7,264 nt of DNA from UBA5359 sp002410925 [NCBI: bacterium UBP13_UBA5359]. Its GTDB lineage: Bacteria > UBP13 > UBA5359. Shown here piece after piece: positions 7,236 through 7,264 of this stretch. The stretch spans positions 1-7,264 of the forward strand of contig DHPR01000032.1 in NCBI GenBank assembly GCA_002410925.1. Direction: 5' to 3'. Below the pieces are notes generated by a model. The model was not told the origin of the DNA and did not search any database. It worked only from the letters and a program-made list of their open reading frames with translations. Numbering within the stretch: position 1 is the first letter of the stretch; each line of letters opens with the position of its first letter. The position numbers and the translations under genes were made by a program.

Positions 7236-7264
7236 AAGGGAGAGATTAAGCCAAGGGATACGAG
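7222..7264 (+). CDS. Start of an unidentified downstream gene (cut by window end)
   Basis: The frame from the ATG at 7222 reads MAADKRERLSQGIR and stays open to the last base. It has a good AAGGAG site 9 nt upstream and overlaps the end of the ceramidase-like gene by 14 nt (7222-7235). Such overlap is typical of co-transcribed, translationally coupled genes, so it likely belongs to the same operon. Fourteen residues, charged and without a signal peptide so far, are too few to name a family. Confidence 0.6.
   Translation, partial: MAADKRERLSQGIR

Overview
The window reads entirely left to right on the + strand. It carries four complete protein genes and the first codons of a fifth. No RNA gene, CRISPR array, transposase or phage gene is visible. 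Strong GGAGG-type ribosome binding sites, a TTG start on the first gene, a long lysine/arginine-rich signal-peptide n-region and moderate G+C suggest a bacterium, most likely a Bacillota (Clostridia-like) plant- or glycan-degrading anaerobe. This placement is inference; Lentisphaerae- or Planctomycetes-like groups also carry such genes.

Layout: (1) 137-1216 encodes a cytoplasmic alpha/beta hydrolase of the dienelactone hydrolase / acetyl-xylan-esterase-like type. (2) 1217-1374 is a gene-free gap holding a 15-bp imperfect inverted repeat that looks like a REP-type hairpin. (3) 1375-4557 encodes a large exported protein: signal peptide, LamG/concanavalin-like jelly roll, clan GH-A (GH42-like) catalytic barrel, GH42-type trimerization domain and a C-terminal beta domain. 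(4) 4690-5928 encodes a DegT/DnrJ/EryC1 PLP aminotransferase whose active-site region resembles the scyllo-inosose aminotransferase / AHBA synthase branch. (5) 5931-7235 encodes a short, signal-less protein of the neutral/alkaline ceramidase N-terminal family. Its zinc ligands look intact, but the usual catalytic serine position is aspartate. (6) 7222 onward is the start of another gene, overlapping the previous one by 14 nt.

The last three genes are packed tightly enough (2-nt gap, then a 14-nt overlap) to be one operon. The first two look like carbohydrate-degradation genes: an outside-acting glycosidase and an inside-acting esterase. A plausible but unproven reading is a glycan-utilisation locus. 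In it a secreted glycosidase releases a sugar, a cytoplasmic esterase removes acyl groups, and an aminotransferase/metallo-amidohydrolase pair makes or breaks down an amino-sugar or aminocyclitol amide. The most unusual part is the aminotransferase plus ceramidase-like pair, because the latter lacks the nucleophile of true ceramidases and no lipid-related gene is in sight.
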